Below, one piece after another: positions 30,100 through 39,778 of a DNA stretch of 64,000 nucleotides. A model generated the notes under the pieces. It was not told where the DNA came from. It was given only the letters and a program-made list of their open reading frames with translations, and made no database searches. Made by a program: the position numbers and the translations under genes. The stretch comes from Mrakia gelida (lineage: Eukaryota; Basidiomycota; Tremellomycetes; Cystofilobasidiales; Mrakiaceae), in the NCBI GenBank assembly GCA_024345305.1, contig BRON01000001.1, forward strand, positions 496,001 to 560,000, written 5' to 3'. The stretch's first letter is position 1; the number at the start of each line of letters is the position of its first letter.

Positions 30100-31132
30100 T
30101 CACAACAACCACCTTGCAACGCTTCCAGCCCCGAGGGCAACCAGGCTCGCAGCAAGGGACGACGAGAGTCTCGCTGGCGAGGCACTGATCTCTACCGATG
30201 TAGCGTCGTAAGGTAGGGTGAGACTGGAGACGAAAGAAGAAGAGGAGGGTCAGCTCTAGTCGACGACATCGATTCGCGACGCGTCGAGGAGTCGGGACGA
30301 ACAGAGATTGACTAAGAACCAGATTCGAAAAGGTCAGCTCTTGGTACAGCAGTCGCAAACTTGGCCGTCTGTACTCACTTGCAAGCAGACTTCGACTTCA
30401 CGACCAGAGCGTGGAACGTCACGCTCCTGTTGGGCGGCGACGCTGAGTCTTCGAAGAGGATGGTGCTGGGGAGAACGAATCGAACCAACGATCAGCGCTG
30501 GAACTTCCCTCAAACAGTAGGCTCGCAAGCTTACAAATTAGTCCCAGCAGCAGAATCTACGACCCATGAAACCGACTGGACGTCGGAGTTGATGGCGGGT
30601 CGACGGATCTGCGACACGTCGTCGTCGAACAGGAAGACAAGACGCGTCAGGGTGAGACCTTAAAAGTGAGTCACTTTAGACTGAACTTGAAGAAATGCTC
30701 GGGACTCACAGGTGTGAGCGTGGTATTGACGAGCTCCGAGGCGTTGTACTGGCCCTCGTAGACGGTGAGGTTGAAGGGAGGGACGAGGTTGGGACTGACT
30801 CCCTGCGTTCGAGCGAGGAGCGCAAGAACGAAAGGAAAGGTTCTCGTTCAGGTCCCGCTACTACTTCGTATGCAGCATGCTGAGAGGAGGTCAGACTGAC
30901 GTTGGAGATAGGAGAACAGTAAGAGACGTTGGTGATGTACGAGAAGGGGGAGCCTGATGCGTAGACTGAGTGGTCGAAGGGGGGAAGAAGGAGAAGGAGA
31001 AGGAGGTGCGATGGTGAGCTTTGGTTCAGTTTCGCATCTTCCGCTCGCGTTGTTTGAGATGCTCGACTCACCAGAGGCGGCCAGAGTTGCTGGAAGGAGA
31101 GTTAGGAGGAATGCGAGAGTGACGAAAAGCAT
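30100..31132 (-). CDS. Small secreted, probably GPI-anchored protein of unknown function
   Basis: Not a family I recognise. Start MLFVTLAFLLTLLPATLAAS at 31132 is a clear signal peptide, ending at an intron donor. Following exons: VYASGSPFSYITNVSYCSPI, GVSPNLVPPFNLTVYEGQYN with ASELVNTTLTP, IRRPAINSDVQSVSWVVDSA, FTILFEDSASPPNRSVTFHA with LVVKSKSAC, and LTLPYDATSVEISASPARLS ending in a hydrophobic tail (LAASLVALGAGSVARWLL) and TGA at 30102-30100. A hydrophobic C-terminus after a small-residue stretch fits a GPI attachment signal. Two Cys and several N-glycan sites; predicted beta-rich. Around 180 residues. The splice between SAC and LTLPY may use one long or two short introns. Upstream lies a 10-bp-period CTCGAGAA repeat. 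Confidence 0.65.
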
Positions 31133-31469
31133 GCTGTAGGTGGTGGGGGGTGAAAGGGTCAAAGAGGGCAGAAGGAGAGAGCTTCGAGCTTCGAAGGTCA
31201 AGTTCGCACAGCCGAGTCGATGCCGGATCCCGACGGTCGATCTAATCGTCACGTCTTCTTGGCTGATCAGAAGAGAGATATCTACCGAGGCTCGAGAAGG
31301 CTCGAGATTGCTCGAGAATAGCTCGAAGAAGACGGAACGTCGAAAAGTCGAGGACTGGAGACCTCGACGCGTCATGCTCAACTCGCTCTTCCCCCAACTC
31401 CCATGCTCGTCCTCGCTCGCCCAGTTCGGTCGCAAGTCTTGACCATACTCACAAGCTGATCGATCAACC
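31133..31469. other. Promoter of the small GPI protein, 3' flank of REX4
   Basis: Contains four phased CTCGA(G/A) units (31291-31331), listed separately, and GACGCGTC near 31368. Sequence on the minus strand upstream of the ATG is pyrimidine-rich. No gene. Confidence 0.4.
31291..31331. repeat. Phased 10-bp repeat with CTCGAG cores
   Basis: CTCGAGAAGG at 31291, CTCGAGATTG at 31301 and CTCGAGAATA at 31311 repeat with an exact 10-bp period, followed by a degenerate CTCGAAGAAG unit at 31322. It lies about 160 bp upstream of the ATG of the small GPI protein. One unit per helical turn puts all palindromic cores on one DNA face, as in arrays bound by a multimeric factor. GAA/TTC spacing also resembles a heat-shock element. 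Confidence 0.7.
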
Positions 31470-33537
31470 CTACTCATCCCACCAGTTCCCTCCCTCCCCT
31501 TCCTCCGCATTAGCTCCCTTCTTCCCCTTCTTCCCTCCCTCGCCGACAACCACCATCCCCAACCCGGAACTCACTCCCCTCCTCCCTCCACCAGGGAACG
31601 ACTCCCCCTTTCTCCTAGGTCCAGCCTTCAGGTGCGCAAACGTCGGTTCCCACTCCTCCTTGTGCAAGCGGTAGAGAGCCATGGTTGCTCGGGCGTCGAC
31701 GACCTGGATGGAACGAAAGGGGCGGTGGTGAGTTTTTGGGAGACGAGACGAGACGACGGAAGAACAGGTAGGTAGGAAAAGGAGGTAGGTAGGAAGAGGA
31801 AGGGATGAGCTGCTCACCGAACTATGCCTCCCACTCTGGATCTCCACTCCAAGTTCAACGAGAGCGAGTTTCTTGAGACCGGGATGTTTGGACCCTCCTC
31901 CTGCGATTCGAAGAGCTGGGCAGGTCTGGGTATCTCGGACGAGAGGACGAGGATGGGAGAGGAGGAGGGCCTGGATTCGACGAAGTAACGAGGAAGAAGG
32001 GGGATCGTGGGTCAGCGACGGTGAGAAGGAGGGAGGGAGGGAGGGAGCAGAGACGCGTCGACATCGAACGAAGAAAAGAAGAGGAAGAGAGAGACAGAAA
32101 CTCGCATCGAAATCGTTCTTGATAGCATGTCCAACGAGGACCTTCTCTTTTATCAGGTCTGCCACCTGTTTCTGGACTTCTTCGAACGTAGGAGCTGCGA
32201 TGCGACGAAGGAAACAAAACGGCGAGGAGCGAGTCAGTTCGCGAGCTCACCCGTCTCTCCTCCTCCTACCACCAGTCCCGTTCGACCAACTCACCTCCAA
32301 TCAAATCCGCGACCGTAACACCAGAGACCCAAGTCCTGTAATCCACGACCTTCTCCTTCTGCTTGACGAACGTATCGAGCACGACGGAACCGTGGAAGTT
32401 GACGATGGAGACTCGAGCGAGGGAGGACTCAGCTCCTTCGGGACCGACTCCCACCATTTCGCAATCGATGGCGAGGTAACGGCCGGGGCTGGTAACGAGT
32501 TCGAAAGGAGAGGGGGGTGGGGAAGGGTTGAGCTTGAAGCCTCGGAGCGAGACGCGCGAACGAGTAAAGAAGCAGCTGAGTGAAACCGAGCACTCACGCG
32601 GCTTTCGTCCCCACGAAATCGTTCGATCCAAGCACCATAGTTCTGAGTTCGAGGACTTGAGGTCGAGCGGGGATGGAAGCTGCTGTTGAGGAGAGGTTGG
32701 CGGGGACGAGGTCGGAGGTTGGGTTGGAGGTTGAAGAGGGTGCAGAGTTCGAGACGCGACCTCTGCACGGAAAGAAAGAGACGAAAGCGAAGACGTGGTC
32801 AGCTCTAAAATTACGACGAGAGCTGTATGGTGGTCCCGAAGCGAGACGAGCGTGTGGGAGAAGGGAGCTCGTTGGATGGGTCGAGCTCGGAACGAGGGAG
32901 GGAGGGCGAGGAGGGGAAGGAAGGAACTCTTCGAGCTCAACCAATCGAGCTGTAGAGTCGGCGAACCGCCTCGAAGAAGTTCCTTGCCTTTCCTTGTACA
33001 CCCTCGAGGCCCTCACGAAAGTTAAGAAGCTCTCTCTAGCAGTTAACCCCCAGCTCCAAGCTCACAAGCTCAACTCCCTCCTCCTCGCGCGAAGTCCTTG
33101 AGCTCAACCTCCCCTCCCTTCCTCCCCTCTCCCCCCCACCCTCTCCCACCCACTCCACACCTCTCTCATTCATCTACTCACCTCTTAAAACTCGTCTCCT
33201 GACTCCCTGCATCCTCCCTCCCTCTCTCTGTGCCGGCTACACCTCTTGCTCCTGCAACGTAGGCTGCGACGCTCCCTTGCGATTCCATCCATTTCCTTTT
33301 CTTCGCTTGAGTATTCGATGATCCTCCTGAGGGAGTGATCTTGGCTTTGAGAGCGGCCCAGTTCCCTCCAGGTGTGGACTTCGGTTTGGGCTCTTTGGGG
33401 GTGGGTTTGGGTTCGGGAGCTTTCGAGGAGGAGGAGGAGGAGGATTTCGTTGAAGCTGAGGAGGAGGCAGGGAGGGTAGAGGTTGAGGCGGTGGGTGTTG
33501 GAGCAGGCGCTGAGGTGGTTGATGCTGAGGGTGGCAT
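31470..33537 (-). CDS. REX4: RNA exonuclease 4 (DEDDh 3'-5' exonuclease)
   Basis: A nuclear/nucleolar 3'-5' exonuclease of the REX4 type, acting in pre-rRNA processing in yeast. Exon 1 (33182-33537) holds a low-complexity Ser/Pro/Lys-rich leader from [15 protein letters not shown] and the conserved [11 protein letters not shown] segment. The exonuclease domain follows: [13 protein letters not shown] (Exo I Asp and Glu), [13 protein letters not shown] (Exo II Asp), and [21 protein letters not shown] (Exo III His and Asp), so all DEDDh residues are present. The tail is Gly/Lys-rich and ends GNWWDE with TAG at 31472-31470. Between leader and domain is [21 protein letters not shown]. The first intron (32763-33181) is 419 nt, several times the usual length here. 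Family identity is very secure. Confidence 0.93.
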
Positions 33538-34020
33538 GTTCCGAGCGTAAGGGAGGGGAGGGCGAGAGTTAGAGTCGGAGCGTTAGCTGGTCGTTGAAGG
33601 GCAGAGGGAAGGGAGGGAAGGGAGAGAGGCGAGCTCGAAAGGACTTCTCGTGAGGTCCCCGCGTTCACCGTCTCTCTCCCCTTCTTCTCGACCGAAATCT
33701 TTCTCAAAGCGTATAAGGCTGGTGAAAAGATGGGTGGATAAAGTGAGATGCAGAGATGGCTGCTCTCGCTGTTGCAGTATAGTAGTCAAGAAGATGCGAA
33801 GACTAGAAAGCTTGATGAACGAAAGGAAGGTGAAGAGAGTCGACGCGGGTGGGTTGGCGTGAGCGAGAGAGCGAGATAAGTAGAAATGGGTTGATGGACG
33901 GATAGGTGAAGAGAAAGTGCTAGATGGAGGTGGTAAAGATGGATGGCGTGCGAGAACGAACCAAGAAAGGTGCAAAAAGAAGTGAAAACGAAATCAAACG
34001 GACGCGTCGAGCCTCCCTCC
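33538..34020. other. Intergenic: REX4 promoter, DENN-gene 3' flank
   Basis: Lies upstream of REX4 and downstream of the DENN gene stop. Contains GACGCGTC near 34001. The minus-strand open frame here (33583-33975) is low-complexity and has no domain; taken as leader sequence. Confidence 0.4.
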
Positions 34021-37000
34021 TCACTCAACCTGCTGCTTCACGACCCTCGCCGGCATCTTCTGCAACGAAGGAACCACCATATCCTCCTCCTCCCCAGCTC
34101 CTCCCATAACGATGCTCTTCTTCCTCATCGCGGTCCTCGCACTTCCCACGCTCTCCGAGCTCGTGCTGCTCGTCAACGTCCTGTCCGCGTCCTCCTCCGT
34201 CGTCTCCCCGGAAGTCGACGACGACATCGTCCTCTCGCTCTCCTCCCTCCCGTGCTTGGGGAGAGGGTGAGGTTGCGGGATCCCGAACGCCGTGGTAGAG
34301 GGAGGTCGGATGTACTTGGTTCTCTCGCCTCGAGGAGGGGGAGCTCCGTTCCCGTTTCGCTGTCGAGGAGGATCGTCGTGGTTGAGAGTCGTTTCGTCCT
34401 CGTTCGAGTCTAATCCCTCCTCCTCCTCGTCCTCGTCCTCGGAGGTGATAGGAGAGGTAGATCGATGTCCTTCATCGGCGGATTGGAACTCCTCCTGGGA
34501 GTCGGTGGTGTCTGCTGAGACTTCGGCGGAGGAGCGATGGCCTTCGTTGGGGGATTGGAACGAGGATGGAGGAGCGGCGGCGACGACGGATTGTCGAGGG
34601 TTGTCGTTGGAGATGGGGTGAGAGGTGGAGGTGAAGATGGAGGTGATGGCGGAGAGGATCTGAGGGCCGTGGTGGGTGGTGTTGGTGGGGACGGGAGTGG
34701 TGGGAGAGGTGGGGGAGGAGGGCGCGTCGGGCTCGAGCTCGAGGTGGTCGACGTTGGGAGTTGAAGGAGATCCGGCGTAGTCCCTGTCCTCGGCGTCAAA
34801 GGATTCTCGACCACCGTCCATAGACTGTCGATCGTTGTGAGCGGTGATGCTCTTGAGGGCGAGATCGAGCTGAGGGGAGGGAACGAAGCAAAGAAAGGAT
34901 GTCAGTCAAAAGAACCTGATCGACGCGTCTCATTCAACTCTCCACCTCTGTGTCGTGATGTGCTGGTAGAGAGCAAAATCTCACCTTGAGCTGAATCGCA
35001 GACACCTTATCCTGCACCGAGATCGAAGAAGCAGTGATCCTATCGTCAATCTCATCGAACGGATCCGCCTTCCCAGAAGCAGTCGCTCGTCCTCCCATCG
35101 CCGAGAACCTCTTCTTCTTGGGAGTGGTAGTAGATTCCTCCGAGACGGGGTTGAGTCCCTCGACGACCTTGAGACCTGACGCTCCCGTTCCGTTGGATCC
35201 GAGCTTCTGAAGAGCGTCCGAAGGCTTTCCTCCTGCTCCGTTTCGAGAGTCGGGTCGATGAGAGGAGCTCCTGCTGTTGGGTCGAGAGGAGGAGGCGACG
35301 GATGTTCCGTTCTCGGCGACACTGATGGTTCCGAGAGCGTTCTCGAGTTGATCGTTGATGGAAGCCATCATCTCGTCCCGCTCTCGTTCGATCGTCTGGA
35401 AAGTGGCAAAGGGCGAGGAAGGTCAGCACTCGCGCGAAGAGAGATGGAAAGGAGACACGATAGTGAAGACTCACCCTCATGGCGGTCTGCATCTCAGCCA
35501 TTTTTCCAAGAGCGGCGTATCGAGATTCCTCAGTCTCTCGAAGTTCTGAGAAAGCCAGCAAGCGAAACGCAAGTCAGTCAACGCTTCTTTTCGTCCGTCG
35601 TCCTCGAGAAACAGTAACTCACTAGCTCTCAAGTTCTCCTTCTCCTTTTCCTTCTCTCCCACAACCGATGAAAGCCTCCTCGACTCTCTCTTCTCCTTCT
35701 CGATCCGCGACTTGAGTTCGTTGGCCTCGGTTCCAAGCTTCTCGGTCAACTCCTCGAACTGGGTGAACCTCTGCTTCCAGACGTCGGTCTCGTGGACGAG
35801 GAACGCCAACCTTCTACTGAGTCGTCCGAGTTTGGATTCCATCTCGTCTCGAGCGTCGACAAACTGGTTGGCTCGCTTCCTCATGTTGGATCGGGCGACC
35901 TGGCAAGGCAAATTAAGACCGCAGAAGTCAGCTTAGTCGCGTCCTCTCATCGTCGCGTTTCGAGCCGTCCTCGAACTCCTGCTCACCTTCTCTCCCATCG
36001 AAAGCTCCCTCGTCTTGGTCTTGTCCGCTCCTCCGAGTCTCTTGAAGAACCCAGGCTTCTTGGACTTGTAAGCGAGGAGCTGATCGAACGCGATCATCAC
36101 TCGACCCTGATCCCACCAGAGAGGAGCCTCGATCCTCTCAGCCGACAAGGCATCTGGATCTCCTGACGCAGATCTCGTCTCGCAGAGAGGGCGGAGTCTT
36201 CCTCCAGGGTAGGCCTCCTGTGGTCGTGGAGGAACGAAGAAAGAAGAATCGAGTCGCGTCGTCAGGTCGAGCTTTCGACGATTGAGAAAGAAGGGAGGGA
36301 AAGACGAACCATGAACTCAGCAGGAACGGTATGCTCGGTGAAGAAACCCTTTCCATCTCCGAAGGCTTTGACGAGTCGAGACTTGATCTTGTCTCGAGTT
36401 TGATTGGTCGAGAGGACTCCGAGAGCTGGAGCGGGGATGTTGACGAAGTTCTGAGAGGAAGAGGTCAAGATCAGTTCGAGCGTTCGTGGGACGACGCGAG
36501 CAAGATTGAGAGAGATCAGAACGAACGATATCGAGGTCGACGACGCAGATGTCAGTGGCGATCTTGGTGATGTACTTGCATTCGGTGTCTGGAGGGAAGA
36601 GGGAGACGTCGAGGTCAGCTCGTGAGTCGATCTTCGCGGACTCGAAGGACGAGGAAGAAGGACGAGAGAGAACGACGCACCGAGTCCAAGAATGTAAGGT
36701 CCCGAATCCTCGATGAAGAGCTGCACGTCCCTGGCATGAACGATGGGATGAGCCATTCCCTCCCAGCCTCGAAGCTCGCAGATGTACTTGAGGGTCTGAA
36801 GGGCGAGAGGGAAAAGGGGTATCAGGACAAACGAGGTCGCGACGAGGACTATCCCGTGAAGTGGAGACGGGATCGGGGGTCGGCTAAGAGGATAAGCTCA
36901 CCATCACAGCGATGCCGAGGAGAGCTGGGTGTCTAGAGTGGAAGACGACGCGTCCGTTCGGCGAGAGGGCAGTCTGTTCGAGACGGAAACAAGACAGGCC

Positions 37001-39311
37001 GAATTCAGCACGTATTTCAATGGTTCGAGGGAAAGAAAACGAGGTGAAACAAAGAAGAGACGTACCTCGACCACAGTGATCACGTTCTGTTCAGGCGAAG
37101 AGGAGGAGAGGGTCAGCCGCGGCTCGTGTCGTCTCGTCTCGTCCAAAACGTCAGACTCACATCGAGCGACAGAACCTTGAAGAACGGCCACTGCTCCCAC
37201 CCAATCCCAATGAGACCAGAGTTCATGTCGAGCTGTCCAGGCAAGGGTGCGACGAGTTCGAGCGCGTCGGGATCCGAGTCTCCCTCCTCGTCTCCAGTCG
37301 AAGGAGAGCAGATTCGAAGACGGATGAGATCTCCTGCTCGTGGACTTGGCGTTTGGATGATCTGAAGAACGGCGGGTGAGAGTGGGGGTCGACGAGGAGA
37401 AGAGAAAGGGTGTGAGTTTAGACGTCTCGAGGGACGTCGAGAAAGGAGGAGGGCCGAAAGAAAGAAGCAGTCGAGATCGAGACAAACCTTCGTCATCTGC
37501 CTCGAATGATTTGCTACGTCCTTGGAGAACTTGGCCCAGGAGATCTTGAGGTAATCGCTCATGATGGAGTAGATGGGGAACTTCGAGACGAGGGTGAGCT
37601 GGCGAGACGGAAAGATGAACAAACGTGTCAGCTCGCCGTCGCCTTTGCGTCCCCTTCCCCTCTCGCTCGTCCATTCCCTCGAACTCACAGCGTAAGGAAG
37701 CCAGAACTCTCCACCTCCAGCTAGACTTCCCGTCCTAGCTCTCGAATCTCCACCGCTGCTGAGGATCCCAAACGCTCCGCTTCGAGAAGGGAGGACGCCC
37801 GAAGTGGTCGAACCGAACTTCGAGCTCGTCGAAGTCTGAGGAGGAAGATTGGCGGCGGCTTCGAGAGCCTTTCGAATGGCTGCTGTCTTGGTTGGGTCGG
37901 CGTGAGAGAAAACGGTGAGGGTGACTCCGTGGTAGGTGGTGCTGGGTGAAGAGGAGATGAGGAGAGGAATCAAGGTCAGCGATGGGGACGAGGTGAAACG
38001 CGAGCAAGAGAAAACGAAGAGCGGCGAGACGTCAACGCACAGTCCATCCTTCGTCGAGGAGGTAGAAGAGCGATGGATATGATCCGAGTCTCGGGCGAGA
38101 CCCTTCGAAGCTGAGTCAGGCGAGGCGAGGTCGAAGGAGAAGGAGTGAACGGTCGAGGGAGGTTGGAGAGTCGAAGAGATGATCTCGATCTCTCGAGTGA
38201 ACGAGTACTGGAAACGGAACGACGAAGAGGGAGGGAAATGCAGAGTCAGCGAGGATGTTTCAGTACCTCTTTACAAAGTCGAAGGAACGAATGAGCTCAC
38301 CTTCAAAGCCTTCCCACTGAGCCTCGTCGCCCAATCCTCTCCCTCCTCGTTCCCTCCTCCTCCTCCAGCAGTCCCGTTCGCGACCGGCGCCGTGTTGGAT
38401 CCGAGGACCTGAAAGCAGACCGAAAGAGAAGATCAACTACGAGATCCGACGTCCATCAAGGTCGAAGGGAAGGAGAAGCTCACCTCCGCTCTCCACCAAC
38501 CACCGACCGCCCCAGGACGATGTTGAACTCCTTGAATCGACGAGGCATCGGCGACGGTCCAGGTGTGGGTCTGCTTGGGAAGACCAGCGACCTGAGCGCA
38601 AGAGAAGAAGGTAAGACAAGGTCAGCGAAAAAGGAGAAGGCGGAGGGAAGGAGGAGGATCGAGGTCGAGCGGAGGGAGAGAGGGACGAACGAGGTACAAG
38701 GATGCTAAAGGAGGGCCAGTTCGGAGGGGCAGCGAGGTGTACTTGGTAGGCAAGGGAGGCGGAGCTGGCGAGAGATGAGAGACGGGCGGGTGATGGATGT
38801 AGGTAGGAGTGGGAGGTTCTTTTTGGTGAGAGAGCGAGGGCTGCGAGGCAAGAGGCGGGGATGAAACAAAGAGGAGGTCGAGCGAGGTCAGCTTTGGTCG
38901 TTCCTTCGTTTCTTCCTCCGACGATACGATACGAGAGAGAAGCGACAGGAAGAGAAGCAGAGAGAGGCTGGCAAGACTTACCTTCTTCCTCAAGTCCTTC
39001 CAACTCTGCTTCTTCTTGACTGGATCCTGCTGTTGTCTCGTCGAAGCTGAAACGGGAGGGGAGGAAGCACTCGAGCTCTCCCTCTCGAGAGCTCCATTCC
39101 TCGCTCCTCCTCCTGCCTTCCTCCCTTGAGAATGAGAGTGAGACTGATGAGACGAAGAGGATGCCTTCCTGTCCATATGAGTTTGCTGGCTGGTAGAGGT
39201 GAGGGAGGTTTGAGAAGGGTTGAGGAGCTGTTGCTCTCCAGGAGCGGAGGTCGTGAGATAGTAGGAAGAGGTCGCCGTGCTTCCCGTCGCGGAGGGTCGT
39301 CGAGAGGACAT
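34021..39311 (-). CDS. DENN-domain protein (putative Rab GEF)
   Basis: A large protein (about 1,000 residues or more, about 17 exons) with the tripartite DENN module, which in known members activates Rab GTPases. It starts at 39311 (MSSRRPSATGSTATSS), with a Ser/Gln-rich leader, then KKKQSWKDLRKK. uDENN-like parts: RLGSYPSLFYLLDEGWTVH and YHGVTLTVFSHADPTKTAAI, and ISWAKFSKDVANHSRQMTKI. cDENN core: GIGWEQWPFFKVLSLD, NVITVVETALSPNGRVVFHS, ALLGIAVMTLKYICELRGWEG, then PIVHARDVQLFIEDSGPYIL. dDENN: KIATDICVVDLD and NFVNIPAPALG. C-terminal: LWWDQGRVMIAFDQLLAYKS, a coiled coil (DEMESKLGRLSRRLAFLVHE, FEELTEKLGTEANEL), and an acidic Ser/Pro-rich tail ending VVKQQVE. The Rab partner is unknown. DENN assignment is by pattern and fairly sure. 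Confidence 0.82.
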
Positions 39312-39778
39312 CCTTGGAGGAGGAGGGAGAGGAGGAAAGTACGAAGGTGATGTGTTGATGGTCGTTGGTGGTTCAGAGGGAGAGGAGGGAAGGGAGCCTA
39401 AACAAAGGCACCAAAAACGAAGAGAGGGGGGGAAGGAAGGCAGAGGGGAGATCGGAGGTCTCTCCGCCGGCTCCTTCTCCAATCTTGTTGGTTGTTGTCG
39501 TCAAAGCAAAGAGGTTAGCTTCTTGAAGGGAGAAGCACGAGGTCATCATCGTTCTGGCTGAAGCTCCAGAGGAGGAAGGACGGTGGAACGGAGGGAAGGA
39601 ACGGAGGGGAAGGAAGGGAAGAGAGATGACATTCATGAGCTCGAGCCCTCTCCTGACCTCCGGCGCAGCCTTGTTGAGCTCGACTTTTCTAGCTGAGCCG
39701 TCTCGGATCTTGCGTTCTATATCATGAAGCTTAGAGGAGAAGAGAACTTCAAGAGATCGAGGTTGTAAGATCATAAAA
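39312..39778. other. Intergenic: DENN-gene promoter, arylsulfotransferase 3' flank
   Basis: Minus-strand sequence upstream of the DENN start is C/T-rich with CTCC repeats (39318-39420), typical of leaders in this window. No gene or clear TATA box is seen. Confidence 0.4.

Noticed and set aside
31291..31331. Calling the CTCGAGAA array a proven heat-shock element
   Set aside because: The GAA/TTC spacing is only approximate, and the palindromic CTCGAG core repeats better than the HSE unit does.
34021..34814. Overlapping Ser/Pro/Thr frames opposite or within the DENN C-terminal exon
   Set aside because: The frame giving the acidic tail ending VVKQQVE continues the DENN protein; the others are shadows.
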